Assembly: GCA_015490675.1 (NCBI GenBank)
Contig: WFXI01000221.1
Coordinates: forward strand, 1 to 29,743
Length of the DNA: 29,743 bases
Direction of reading: 5' to 3'
Source: Hydrogenothermaceae bacterium
GTDB taxonomy: Bacteria > Aquificota > Aquificia > Aquificales > Hydrogenothermaceae
Part shown: positions 1 through 8,160 of the stretch, in pieces
Numbering within the stretch: position 1 is the stretch's first letter
Layout of the letters: each line of letters opens with the position of its first letter
Position numbers and translations under genes: made by a program
Notes under the pieces: generated by a model
The model's database searches: none
Seen by the model: only the letters and a program-made list of their open reading frames with translations
Told to the model about the DNA's origin: nothing

Positions 1-11
1 ATACACAAATA

Positions 12-39
12 TTGACGATAATAATATATGTCATATAAT
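12..39 (+). promoter_or_regulatory. Sigma70-type promoter for the 27-residue peptide gene
   Basis: A -35 box TTGACG (12-17) and a perfect -10 box TATAAT (34-39) are separated by 16 bases. The next gene downstream is the small peptide gene starting at 78, so a leader of about 30 nt carrying its ribosome site is expected. Confidence 0.75.
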
Positions 40-77
40 TATGTATATTTTTATGGATGAAAAGGAGGTCCATAGAA

Positions 78-161
78 ATGGGATTGGCAGTTAGCGAGGC
101 ACTATTTGTGGGCTTCCTTATAACTGTGGGAAGTTTTATTCTTTCTATGATTGTTGATTAA
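78..161 (+). CDS. 27-residue single-pass membrane peptide, unknown function
   Basis: I do not recognise this peptide. It begins MGLAVSEALFVG and ends ILSMIVD; almost the whole length is one hydrophobic segment, so it should sit in the cytoplasmic membrane. The start is well supported: AAAGGAGG (61-68) lies 9 bases before the ATG, and a consensus-like promoter lies just upstream. The TAA stop (159-161) overlaps the stop codon of convergent carB1 by three bases. Candidates include a small accessory subunit of a membrane complex, a membrane stress peptide or a type I toxin-like peptide; nothing in the sequence chooses between them. That it is expressed is an inference from promoter and ribosome-site quality. 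Confidence 0.6.
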   Translation: MGLAVSEALFVGFLITVGSFILSMIVD

Positions 162-1840
162 TTTTCACTGTCTCTAAAATAAGTTATAGAGCCGTCTTCA
201 GATAACCTTCCAGATAGACTTTCGTAGCTTGAGTAATAGTACGGAGTATAAGCCTCAAACTCTGCGGCACAGGTATCAACAACTTTAAAACTTGATTTAA
301 TTCTCCGTTCTCTAATCTTATCCTCGGTTGTCTTTAACAATCTTGCGAGTTCTTTATCGGAAAATCCCATCTGTTTGGCTATTTCAAGTTCTTCATCTGA
401 GATAGTTCCTAATGTTTTATCGGATAGTTTTTGTTCAAAATCTACAATCTCTTTTATTTCATTTAGAAACCATCTGTCTATATGTGATAAACTGTGAATC
501 TCATCTACTGACCATCCTCTCCTAAATCCTTCTGCTATGTACCACAGCCTATCGGCATTAGGTTTTATTATCTTTTCTCTTATCGTTTCTTCATCGTATT
601 TTTCCAGACCTATGTACAGTCCATATCTACCGAGCTCAAGACTACGAACAGCCTTCTGGATGCTCTCTTTAAATGTCCTTCCTATAGCCATTACCTCACC
701 AACAGATTTCATCATTGTTGTGAGTGTTGAGTCGGTTTCCGGAAATTTAGCAAAGTCAAACCTTGGAATTTTTGTAACAATATAGTCTATTGTAGGTTCA
801 AAAGATGCGGGAGTTTCTTTCGTTATATCATTACTCAGTTCATCGAGAGTGTATCCAACAGCAAGCTTCGCTGCAATTTTTGCTATTGGAAATCCTGTAG
901 CTTTCGATGCTAAAGCTGAAGAACGTGAGACTCTTGGATTCATCTCTATAACGTAGAATGTTCCGTCTTCTGGATTTTGGGCAAACTGAACATTAGAGCC
1001 ACCTGTTTCAATCCCGATTTCTCTTAAAACAGCTATTGAGTAATTCCTGAGTATCTGATACTCTCTGTCTGTTAACGTCATAGCAGGTGCTACTGTTATA
1101 CTATCTCCCGTATGAATTCCCATAGGGTCTAAATTTTCTATTGAACACACAATTACACAGTTGTCATTTTTATCTCTCATAACTTCCATCTCGAACTCTT
1201 TCCATCCTATAACGGACTCTTCAAGTAAAACTTCATGTATTGGAGATGCTTCAAGTCCAGCTTTTACCTTTGTATGAAACTCGTCTTGATTATAAGCTAT
1301 ACTTCCCCCTGTACCACCTAATGTAAATGATGGTCTTATTATCACAGGAAAACCTATCCAATCTATAACCTCAAAAGCCTCAGCCATTGAACGAACTACA
1401 GCACTTTTGGGCATTAGAAGTCCGATTCTTTCCATTGCTTCTTTAAAAAGCTCCCTATCCTCAGCTTTTTTTATTGCCTCATAGGATGCACCAATCATCT
1501 TTACGTTGTACTTATCAAGTATTCCTTTTTCATAAAGGTCAACAGCAAGATTAAGAGCAGTTTGTCCTCCTAATGTTGGAAGTAATGCGTCCGGTCGTTC
1601 TTTTTCTATTATTTTTTCAATAACAGGTGTTATAAGTGGTTCTATATATGTTTTATCTGCAATTTCTGGGTCTGTCATAATTGTAGCCGGATTTGAATTT
1701 ACAAGAACAACCTCATAGCCCTCTTCTTTTAAAGCTTTTGCTCCCTGAGTTCCAGAATAGTCAAACTCAGCTGCTTGCCCAATAACAATGGGTCCAGAAC
1801 CTATAAGCAAGATTCTCTGGATATCCGTTCTTTTTGGCAT
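158..1840 (-). CDS. carB1: Carbamoyl-phosphate synthase large subunit, N-terminal half (split CarB)
   Basis: This is the half of CarB that makes carboxyphosphate and then carbamate from bicarbonate, ATP and ammonia, for arginine and pyrimidine synthesis. The start reads MPKRTDIQRILLIGSGPIVI, with the nucleotide-binding start typical of CarB; the ATP-grasp signature SFTLGGTGG and the metal-binding ENLDPMG and EMNPRVSRSSALASKATG segments follow. Residues from about 400 match the oligomerization domain and the chain stops just after TCAAEFEAYTPYYYSSYE, where full-length CarB would enter its second ATP-grasp half. At 560 residues it is about half of the usual length near 1,070. The split occurs at a domain boundary, as known for Aquifex aeolicus and some archaea, so it is not a truncation. 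The partner carB2 is not in this window; carA is at 15.1 kb on the other strand. It lies 35 nt downstream of the LAGLIDADG-like gene. Confidence 0.93.
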   Translation of the reverse strand: MPKRTDIQRILLIGSGPIVIGQAAEFDYSGTQGAKALKEEGYEVVLVNSNPATIMTDPEIADKTYIEPLITPVIEKIIEKERPDALLPTLGGQTALNLAVDLYEKGILDKYNVKMIGASYEAIKKAEDRELFKEAMERIGLLMPKSAVVRSMAEAFEVIDWIGFPVIIRPSFTLGGTGGSIAYNQDEFHTKVKAGLEASPIHEVLLEESVIGWKEFEMEVMRDKNDNCVIVCSIENLDPMGIHTGDSITVAPAMTLTDREYQILRNYSIAVLREIGIETGGSNVQFAQNPEDGTFYVIEMNPRVSRSSALASKATGFPIAKIAAKLAVGYTLDELSNDITKETPASFEPTIDYIVTKIPRFDFAKFPETDSTLTTMMKSVGEVMAIGRTFKESIQKAVRSLELGRYGLYIGLEKYDEETIREKIIKPNADRLWYIAEGFRRGWSVDEIHSLSHIDRWFLNEIKEIVDFEQKLSDKTLGTISDEELEIAKQMGFSDKELARLLKTTEDKIRERRIKSSFKVVDTCAAEFEAYTPYYYSSYESLSGRLSEDGSITYFRDSEN

Positions 1841-1875
1841 TAATTACCTCTCTGATAGGTTTTTAATATTTTAAT

Positions 1876-2310
1876 TTAGGTTTTTTCCTCTATCCACTTA
1901 TATATAGAACTTTTCCCGTCTTTTAATATACGTGGTTCTTCTTTTGAAACCTCTAAGAATTTTTTAATAATCTCTTTTTTCCTCTCAGCTTCGTATTTTC
2001 TTGTGAATCTATCACTGTACAGCTCAAGTAGTATTTCAGCTTCTTTTCTTTTTGATATTAACAATTCCTTTAAGTCTTCAAGAAGTATTTTAGCTTTTTT
2101 ATGGGTTACAGTCAGATGATAAACCCTCTTTCTTCTCTTTATAGAGCCGCCGTAGATTTCCTTTATAATTTTTAACGGTTCTTCGCTACTTGCTTTGACC
2201 ACAACTTTTATATAAACGGAATTAGGAGATGTTGGAACCTTAACAACTGTTATCTTTCCGGAAGAATCAATCATTCCGGCAATATAGGCTCTAATATAGT
2301 CCCTATTCAT
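1876..2310 (-). CDS. Free-standing degenerate LAGLIDADG-fold protein
   Basis: The N-terminus reads DYIRAYIAGMIDSSGKITV, which aligns with the LAGLIDADG helix and first strand of homing endonucleases. The rest follows the same fold: a short strand with YIKVVVKAS, helix EPLKIIKEIYGGSI, a basic YHLTVTHKKA strand and a helix ending in KRKEAEILLELY. The second acidic residue of the motif, which binds the catalytic metal, is Ser (IDSSG), so cleavage activity is doubtful. About 40 charged residues follow and end in SSIYKWIEEKT. The gene overlaps the ispG stop by 8 nt and precedes carB1, so it is co-transcribed with housekeeping genes and is not inside an intron or intein. A DNA-binding or regulatory role, as in the LAGLIDADG-derived WhiA proteins, is inference. 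Confidence 0.7.
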   Translation of the reverse strand: MNRDYIRAYIAGMIDSSGKITVVKVPTSPNSVYIKVVVKASSEEPLKIIKEIYGGSIKRRKRVYHLTVTHKKAKILLEDLKELLISKRKEAEILLELYSDRFTRKYEAERKKEIIKKFLEVSKEEPRILKDGKSSIYKWIEEKT

Positions 2311-3370
2311 TTTTCTCTGTCATGTTTTTAATCTCTTTTAGGAGTTCATCAACCATCTCTTCTTCCGAAACCCTTTTCAGAGGTTTACCATCCTTAAACA
2401 GAATGGCAGATTTATTCCCGCAGGCAAGACCAATGTCTGCTTCTTTTGCCTCTCCAATTGCATTAACAACGCATCCCATAATTGCCACCTTCACAGGACT
2501 TTTAACATCACTCAGTTTTTCTTCAACTCTTTTAACAACCTCAGGAAGATTAACTTCAATTCTCCCGCATGTTGGACAAGAAACAATCTCGATACCTCTT
2601 CTCCTTAAGCCTAAGGACTGCAAAATCTGATATGCAACTTCAACCTCTTCTACAGGGTCTGCCGTAAGGGAGACTCTTACTGTATCCCCAATTCCCATGT
2701 AGAGAAGAATACCTATTCCAACAGCTGACTTTACAGAACCTCTTTTTAAGGGTCCAGCCTCTGTTATACCTATGTGGAGTGGAATATCTGTTTTTTCCGC
2801 AAAAATTTTATTTGCCTCAACATTTTGAATAACATCTGACCCCTTAATTGAAACCTTAAAGTTCTTAAAACCTACACTCTCAAAAAACTCAGACCAGTAG
2901 AGAGCACTCTCAGCAAGTGCCTCTGCAGAGGGATAACCGTACTTTTCAAGTAATCTCTCCTCAAGGGAACCTGAGTTTACTCCAAGCCTGACAGCTATGT
3001 TTCTCTTTTTACACTCATTTAAAATATCTTTTATCTTCTCTTTATCGTTTATGTTTCCCGGATTTAATCTTATACCGTGTATCCCACTTTCAAGAACCTT
3101 AAAAGCTATCCGTGGACTGAAATGTATATCTGCAATAACCGGTATAGGAGATTTTTGCACAATCTCTTCTACAGCTTCGGCATCCCTTTCTGTTGGAACA
3201 GCAACTCTTACAATTTCACAACCAGCATTGTAAAGTCTGTTTATCTGCTCTAACGTCTCATCTATGTTGTGTGTTTTTGTATCTGTCATAGATTGAACAA
3301 CAATCGGTGCGTTATCACCAATCTTTACATTTCCAACATAAACAGCCCTTGTTTTCCTTCTCTCAACCAT
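2303..3370 (-). CDS. ispG: 4-hydroxy-3-methylbut-2-en-1-yl diphosphate synthase (IspG/GcpE)
   Basis: IspG converts methylerythritol cyclodiphosphate to HMBPP in the MEP isoprenoid pathway, using a 4Fe-4S cluster. The start RRKTRAVYVGNVKIGDNAP and the early VVQSMTDTKT are characteristic. The N-terminal TIM barrel includes IPVIADIHFSPRIA, GIRLNPGNI and RLGVNSGSLEE. The C-terminal cluster domain shows CPTCGR and MGCVVNAIGEAKEADIG, which give the three Cys ligands and the Glu ligand. At 355 residues it has the normal bacterial length. Presence of IspG shows that isoprenoids are made by the MEP route. No clear Shine-Dalgarno precedes the ATG and a -10-like box lies only about 10 bases away, so a leaderless mRNA is possible. 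Confidence 0.97.
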   Translation of the reverse strand: MVERRKTRAVYVGNVKIGDNAPIVVQSMTDTKTHNIDETLEQINRLYNAGCEIVRVAVPTERDAEAVEEIVQKSPIPVIADIHFSPRIAFKVLESGIHGIRLNPGNINDKEKIKDILNECKKRNIAVRLGVNSGSLEERLLEKYGYPSAEALAESALYWSEFFESVGFKNFKVSIKGSDVIQNVEANKIFAEKTDIPLHIGITEAGPLKRGSVKSAVGIGILLYMGIGDTVRVSLTADPVEEVEVAYQILQSLGLRRRGIEIVSCPTCGRIEVNLPEVVKRVEEKLSDVKSPVKVAIMGCVVNAIGEAKEADIGLACGNKSAILFKDGKPLKRVSEEEMVDELLKEIKNMTEKNE

Positions 3371-3379
3371 TGTTCTACC

Positions 3380-3385
3380 ATTATA
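3380..3385 (-). promoter_or_regulatory. Candidate -10 box of ispG
   Basis: Read on the minus strand this is TATAAT, 9 bases before the ispG ATG. The -35 position (about 3403-3408, TATGCG) is poor. If used, the leader would be only a few bases long. Confidence 0.35.
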
Positions 3386-3461
3386 TTACAAACTATTGAA
3401 TTCGCATATAAATTAATCTAACTTAACAATTGAGGCAATAATAAACCTCAGGTTTCTTATT

Positions 3462-3926
3462 ATGAAAAAGTTTATAATTTTCTTAGTCTTTGTATTTTCA
3501 ATTTCTAAAGCTCAAGATTCAGTTAGAAAAGTTGTCATAAACTTAACAACAGGCGATATAAAAAGATTTGAGCTTTATCTTTTAAGCGGTCTTGCAAACA
3601 ACATTGAATACTATAAGAACAGACTGATAGATATAGACGTAGTTGTTGTCATACATGGGGATGCATATAAATTTTTTATAAAAGATTTATCAAAAACTAT
3701 TTATAAAAATGAGAAAGATTTAATAAGAAAGCAGTTTGAGATTTATCAGAGGCTAAAATCCCTACACGACATATACGATGTAAAGTTTGAGGTATGCTCT
3801 GCTGGATTGAAAAGTAGGAAAATTTCTACAGACAATATATACAAATTTGTAAAACCTGTCTATACGTCATTTGTTTCTCTTGTAGATTATCAAAGTAGAG
3901 GATACGCTTTAATAACAATAGAATGA
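3462..3926 (+). CDS. Secreted DsrE-like protein
   Basis: The protein opens with a Sec-type signal peptide (MKKFIIFLVFVFSISKAQ), with likely cleavage after Ala near residue 17. The mature part has the DsrE/DsrF-like pattern: KVVINLTTGDIKRFELYL, an alpha segment NNIEYYKNRL, strand DIDVVVVIHGDAYKFFI, and later DVKFEVCSAGLKSR containing the family's conserved Cys position. DsrE-like proteins handle sulfane sulfur or act as small alpha/beta modules near sulfur metabolism; the periplasmic location with one Cys is known for uncharacterised members. The specific role here is not established. The gene is divergent from ispG, and its TGA stop directly abuts the rsgA stop on the other strand, with no space for a terminator. 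A short inverted repeat (TGAGG, loop, CCTCA) lies just upstream and overlaps the weak AGG ribosome site. Confidence 0.7.
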   Translation: MKKFIIFLVFVFSISKAQDSVRKVVINLTTGDIKRFELYLLSGLANNIEYYKNRLIDIDVVVVIHGDAYKFFIKDLSKTIYKNEKDLIRKQFEIYQRLKSLHDIYDVKFEVCSAGLKSRKISTDNIYKFVKPVYTSFVSLVDYQSRGYALITIE

Positions 3927-4817
3927 TTAATCAGGGCATATCTCTTTTAGCTCTTCCAGAAAAACTCTAATCATTTTAAGGTAGCTTTTGTAACGTTCAC
4001 ATGAAATTTCACTCTTTTTTACAGCTTCTTTAACACTGCAACCGGGTTCTCTGGTATGGGAACAGTCCGGATATTTACATCTGTATCTTAGAAATTCCCT
4101 AAAGTAGTTTTTTATCTCATCCTTTTTTACAAAATCAAGGGCGTTAACTCTTGAAAATCCAGGGGCATCTCCGATAAACGAGCCTTCTCCAAATGGTATT
4201 AATCTCACCCCAGTTGTTGTATGCCGACCCCTACCTAACTTCTCACTTACCTCCCCAATTTTTAGTTTTGCACCTGTCAGCTTTGAAAGGATAGAACTCT
4301 TACCAACTCCTGAGGGACCGGCTAAAATACATATCTGACCTCTGACAAACTCCTTGATTTTCTCTATACCTTCTCCAGATTTTGCACTTACATGGATAAC
4401 TTCATATCCTGCATTTTTATATACATCTGTCCATCTGTTTAGTTCGTCCTTCTCTTCTTCACCTAATAAATCAATTTTATTAAACACAATAATTGGCTCA
4501 ACGTTGACTCTTTCATACACAACAAGAAGATTATCAAGGAAGAAGTTGTTAAGCTCTGGTTCTTTAATTGTTTCAACGATTATAGCAGTATCAACATTTG
4601 CAATAGATGGTCTTATAAGGACGTTTTTTCTTTCTTCTATGTCCTCAATAACAAAATTCGAGTCATCAACAACCTCTCCAACCACATAATCTCCTGCATA
4701 AATTTTCGTTTTTTTCTTTATCTTTCCTCTTGGTATTCCTCTGTACGTTCTTTTGCTACGGAAAACATAAACTTCTATGAGCTGAGCTTCTCTATCTACT
4801 ACAAGTCCCCTTTCCAT
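3927..4817 (-). CDS. rsgA: Ribosome small-subunit-dependent GTPase RsgA
   Basis: RsgA is a circularly permuted GTPase that helps mature the 30S ribosomal subunit. The order of motifs shows the permutation: G4 FNKIDLL near residue 112 comes before the P-loop GPSGVGKSS near 168, then the G2 region RHTTTGVRL and G3 DAPGFS near 217. The N-terminal portion matches the OB fold. The C-terminal zinc domain carries CKYPDCSHTREPGC with the expected Cys/His spacing. At 296 residues it has the normal length. It is the last gene of the glucosylglycerate/SPFH operon, starting 2 nt after the SPFH stop. Position in that operon probably reflects Aquificota gene mixing and not a shared function. Confidence 0.95.
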   Translation of the reverse strand: MERGLVVDREAQLIEVYVFRSKRTYRGIPRGKIKKKTKIYAGDYVVGEVVDDSNFVIEDIEERKNVLIRPSIANVDTAIIVETIKEPELNNFFLDNLLVVYERVNVEPIIVFNKIDLLGEEEKDELNRWTDVYKNAGYEVIHVSAKSGEGIEKIKEFVRGQICILAGPSGVGKSSILSKLTGAKLKIGEVSEKLGRGRHTTTGVRLIPFGEGSFIGDAPGFSRVNALDFVKKDEIKNYFREFLRYRCKYPDCSHTREPGCSVKEAVKKSEISCERYKSYLKMIRVFLEELKEICPD

Positions 4818-4819
4818 TT

Positions 4820-5662
4820 TTATTTTTTCCTTATATTTGGGATGTTTATAATAGGAGCAAGGTTTGTATCATAAGGAAGGAGAATAACTGTGTTATTATC
4901 TCCCTCTGCATATGATTTTATATTCTCTATAAATTTCCACTGCAGGTATTCTCTTGTGAGAGAACCGGCTATTATTCTATTTGCATCGGCTATTCCCTTA
5001 GCCTCTACCCTCTTCCTTTCAGCTTCTAACTTTTCCCTTTCTACAACAAATTTCATCTTCTGCATTTCTTCAAATGCCCTTCTCTTCTGCTCTATTGCCT
5101 CTACAACCTTAGGTGGAAGTTTTATATCTCTTACAAGAATCTCATCCAGTATTATAAATCTCTTGTCAAGCTCCTTTGATACTTTTTCAACTAATTTCTG
5201 TCTTATCAGGTCTCTCTCCTGATACACCTGTGAGCTGTCAAGCATTGCTATAACATCCCTTACTGCAGACCTTATGACAGGTTTTATTATCTTATCTTCA
5301 TACTCAAGACCGTACTCAACAAATATTTCTGCAGCCTTGTCAGGCTTAATCTTATAAAGAACGGTAAGTTCTATTCTTATTGTTAGACCGTCTTTTGAAA
5401 GTGCCTCTATAGCCCTCTGACCTCTTAGGTCATAAGAATGTGTTCTAACACTCATTTTAATGACCTTTTGGACGTATGGAACGATGAAGTGAAGTCCAGG
5501 TAGAAGTTCGTCCTTTTCTGCTTTTCCAAGGGTTAGTTTAACACCAACATAGCCACTTGGTACTATAACAAGCGGAGAAGCTATTATAAATAGAAGTATT
5601 ATAAGGACTACAACAGCAGGAACTATACCTTTAAAGAAGTTTGATAGATATGATTTATCCAT
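4820..5662 (-). CDS. SPFH/prohibitin-family membrane protein
   Basis: One N-terminal membrane segment (about residues 14-36, VVVLIILLFIIASPLVIV) anchors the protein. An SPFH domain follows: SGYVGVKLTLGKA, LLPGLHFIVPYVQKV and the YDLRG segment. A long helical region (about 150-240, RRAFEEMQKMKFVVEREKLE and onward) is the prohibitin coiled coil. Prohibitin-like proteins form large ring or dome assemblies in membranes and often modulate membrane proteases such as FtsH. The 280-residue length fits prohibitin better than flotillin. Its ATG overlaps the gpgS stop by 8 nt, so translation is probably coupled. No protease gene lies beside it. Confidence 0.85.
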   Translation of the reverse strand: MDKSYLSNFFKGIVPAVVVLIILLFIIASPLVIVPSGYVGVKLTLGKAEKDELLPGLHFIVPYVQKVIKMSVRTHSYDLRGQRAIEALSKDGLTIRIELTVLYKIKPDKAAEIFVEYGLEYEDKIIKPVIRSAVRDVIAMLDSSQVYQERDLIRQKLVEKVSKELDKRFIILDEILVRDIKLPPKVVEAIEQKRRAFEEMQKMKFVVEREKLEAERKRVEAKGIADANRIIAGSLTREYLQWKFIENIKSYAEGDNNTVILLPYDTNLAPIINIPNIRKK

Positions 5663-6887
5663 TTAATATCTCCTCATTGTCTTTTTCAACGCAACTTATA
5701 AGTCTTTCTGATATCTGAGGTATAGCGGCTCTAACTCTTACCCAGGCGGAAAGCATTGGAATACCTATAGGGTCATCAATAAACTCCTTTTCTGCTTGTT
5801 TTAAAGCTTCTACAAAAGCTTCTATAGCTTCAATCTCACCATGTCGGTCATATTTTAAACCGTTTATAAGAGAGAGTGCGTTGTACTTCTCAACAGCTAT
5901 TCTTGATTCTTGTAGATAGGTAGTTAAAAGGGTTCTAAAGAAAGACTCAGACATTATGATTCCGTCATTGCTCAAAACCCTGAAAAGGGTTTTTGATATG
6001 TCTTTTGCCATTCTTATAAGTCCGGTTTCAGGCTTTTCCTTTTTGAGCTCTTGATGTTTATGTTCATATGTCTGCATAACTTCAACCTGACATATTCTAT
6101 TTACAGATGTGTTCTGATAAACTTCACTTAGCATTGATACCTCAAGTCCCCATGTAGGTGAGATTCTAATACCTCTGGCAAGGGTTCTTATAAATGCAAA
6201 CTCACCTGCAAGAGCGTACCTAAAGCTATCCAGATACTCTAAGAACTCTAAATCCCTTTCACCAACCAGTTTTTTGAGTGCTCTGATGAGAGGAGTGTAA
6301 AAAAGTCTTGTAACTCTGCCATACAGTTTATCAGTAACTCTTGCGTAGTATCCTTTGCTAAATTCAAAATCTAAAGCTGGATGAACTACAGGGTACACAA
6401 GTCTCGCTACAAGTTCTCGTGAGTAGTTAACAATATCACAGTCATGAAGTGCTATAGCATAAGCAGATGTATCTGACAGTATATAACCTAAGGTCATCCA
6501 CACTGAGCGACCTTTACCCGGAAAGTCAACAGGAAAACCGGCTTCTCTCAAATCTTGATATATCTTCTGCATTCTGGGACCATCGTGCCATACAATTTTC
6601 GTTTCAACCGGAAGAACAGACAACATCTCTTTAGCTTTCCTGAACTGTTCTTTGTCAGCTCTATCAAGGGAGAGAACTATTTTGTATAGATAATCTGCTT
6701 TTTCTAATTCTTTAATTATCTTGGGCATTGCTTTTCCTTCAAACTCTGAGTAAAGGGCAGGAAGAAGCAAAACGATGTTTCTCCTTCTCTTTGCAAATGC
6801 CCTTAACTCCTCTTCCAATTCCCCTAAAGGTCTTTCCTTTAACTTCTGTAAAGTGGTAATTACGCCATTTTGGAAAAAATCTGCCAT
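5655..6887 (-). CDS. gpgS: Glucosyl-3-phosphoglycerate synthase (GpgS)
   Basis: GpgS transfers glucose from an NDP-glucose to 3-phosphoglycerate, the first step of two-step glucosylglycerate synthesis. Family-defining segments are visible: ALHDCDIVNYSRELVARLVY with the acidic metal site, a KGYYAR strand, GRVTRLFYTPLIRAL, then LAGEFAFIRTLARG and GLEVSMLSEVY, followed by the QTYEHKHQEL segment that carries a conserved His. The length (410) fits the bacterial/archaeal GT81-type enzymes. A strong GGAGGAATT ribosome site precedes the ATG. It follows ggs by 15 nt and overlaps the SPFH gene. Neighbouring gpgP and ggs make the function secure. Mannosyl-phosphoglycerate synthesis would be the alternative, but the motif set and context favour glucose. 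Confidence 0.9.
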   Translation of the reverse strand: MADFFQNGVITTLQKLKERPLGELEEELRAFAKRRRNIVLLLPALYSEFEGKAMPKIIKELEKADYLYKIVLSLDRADKEQFRKAKEMLSVLPVETKIVWHDGPRMQKIYQDLREAGFPVDFPGKGRSVWMTLGYILSDTSAYAIALHDCDIVNYSRELVARLVYPVVHPALDFEFSKGYYARVTDKLYGRVTRLFYTPLIRALKKLVGERDLEFLEYLDSFRYALAGEFAFIRTLARGIRISPTWGLEVSMLSEVYQNTSVNRICQVEVMQTYEHKHQELKKEKPETGLIRMAKDISKTLFRVLSNDGIIMSESFFRTLLTTYLQESRIAVEKYNALSLINGLKYDRHGEIEAIEAFVEALKQAEKEFIDDPIGIPMLSAWVRVRAAIPQISERLISCVEKDNEEILNG

Positions 6888-6902
6888 AATTCCTCCTTAA
6901 TC

Positions 6903-8159
6903 TTATTCCCATAGATTTAATAGATAATCTTTCATATCCTCAAATCTTTCTGCTTGCTTTTCATAATACTCTTCTGACTCATCTGAGCTTTTATCCTTTA
7001 ATTCATTGTATAAAGATGCTACCCTTGCGTTGTAAAGTGGAATCATAGTGTTTAACATTTTAAATTTCTGTCTCGGTGTAATATGAAAATTGTATGCGTA
7101 TCTGTAAACTATCCTTACCCATGTCTCAACCGGCATAATGAACTCATCTATATTTTCTAACATAAATAGCTTCTGTATAAGTTTAAAATCTTCATCTTCT
7201 AAGATTTCCCTCCATATAGGAGCGAAGTTGTTGTAACCAATTTTAAAATACTCAACTAATGATTCAACATCTATATCAAAAGGTTCAGGCTCCATACCTA
7301 CAAAATCTCCTAAGATTGGAACGTTCTGAGAACCTCTTATCTTTTTCCAAAAATTTTCGTATTTTTCTGTTTCCATTAGTTTAAATATAGTCCCTACAAC
7401 TTCTCTGTACATGTTGCTTAAATCTTTTGATGGGTCTTTCTCTTGGTGAATTTTTGCTCCTAATCTTGCCTGACATATGTTGTAACCATCAACTATCGCC
7501 GTTGTTGTCATCCATATATCTATACCGAACTTTGCAACTTCTGTTTCCCATACATCTTTATCAAGATAATCCTTCACAAGTTTATATGACATACCAAAAT
7601 CTCCACCTATCGGCTGGCGGATTCTCTTTCCGTAAAGTGCCCTTGTAAGATTGTAGGCTATGGTATTTGTTATTGTTCCATCGAATTTCCATCTTTTATA
7701 GTACGGGCATATATAGTCATATCCTTCAAATACAGGTTCTAAGATGTTCTTCACCCATTCAGGTGTTATTGACTTAAGGTCAGAATCAAAGGTAGCCACT
7801 GCCCTTGCCTTTAGAAATTCTGCAGCTTCAAAAACAGCCCTTAATGCTGAGCCTTTTCCTGGAATTCCTCTATAACAGGTTACTATTTTTTCAATATTGT
7901 ATTGAGAAATATCTACCTCTTCAGCTACTTCCCTTGTATCGTCTGTTGAACCACCATCAGACACAAAAATCAGACATTTTTTATCCCCAAAGTATATTTC
8001 TAATCCTTTGGCAACCTGTTCTATAACATATGCTATCGTATTTTGACTGAAATAAGAGGGAATTCCCACAACAATATCTGCATATCCTAATTTTTCTATT
8101 TTTTTACGAGCTGGTTCCCTTAGAGCAGTTGAAAATCTAATGCCCGGTAGAATAATCAT
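6903..8159 (-). CDS. ggs: Glucosylglycerate synthase, one-step (Ggs)
   Basis: A GT-A fold glycosyltransferase of 418 residues. The start domain reads ADIVVGIPSYFSQNTIAYV, then IFVSDGGSTDDTREVAEEV for nucleotide binding, GIPGKGSALRAVFEAA, and a DXD metal site in ATFDSDLKSI. Later QPIGGDFGMS and TEVAKFGIDIWMTT match the acceptor-binding half of mannosylglycerate/glucosylglycerate synthases. In Persephonella marina an enzyme encoded in the same operon as gpgS and gpgP makes glucosylglycerate directly from NDP-glucose and D-glycerate; I assign this gene by that synteny and by the motifs. It starts right after the glycerate kinase stop, whose last codons (GAGGAGTAG) double as its ribosome site. 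The C-terminal 100 residues are helical and charged. Another sugar or acceptor is possible. Confidence 0.78.
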   Translation of the reverse strand: MIILPGIRFSTALREPARKKIEKLGYADIVVGIPSYFSQNTIAYVIEQVAKGLEIYFGDKKCLIFVSDGGSTDDTREVAEEVDISQYNIEKIVTCYRGIPGKGSALRAVFEAAEFLKARAVATFDSDLKSITPEWVKNILEPVFEGYDYICPYYKRWKFDGTITNTIAYNLTRALYGKRIRQPIGGDFGMSYKLVKDYLDKDVWETEVAKFGIDIWMTTTAIVDGYNICQARLGAKIHQEKDPSKDLSNMYREVVGTIFKLMETEKYENFWKKIRGSQNVPILGDFVGMEPEPFDIDVESLVEYFKIGYNNFAPIWREILEDEDFKLIQKLFMLENIDEFIMPVETWVRIVYRYAYNFHITPRQKFKMLNTMIPLYNARVASLYNELKDKSSDESEEYYEKQAERFEDMKDYLLNLWE

Positions 8160-8160
8160 T

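Noticed and set aside
3438..3461. Hairpin before the DsrE-like gene as a riboswitch or attenuator
   Set aside because: The stem is only 5-6 bp with a 10-base loop and there is no alternative pairing partner; noted only as a possible weak ribosome-site cover.
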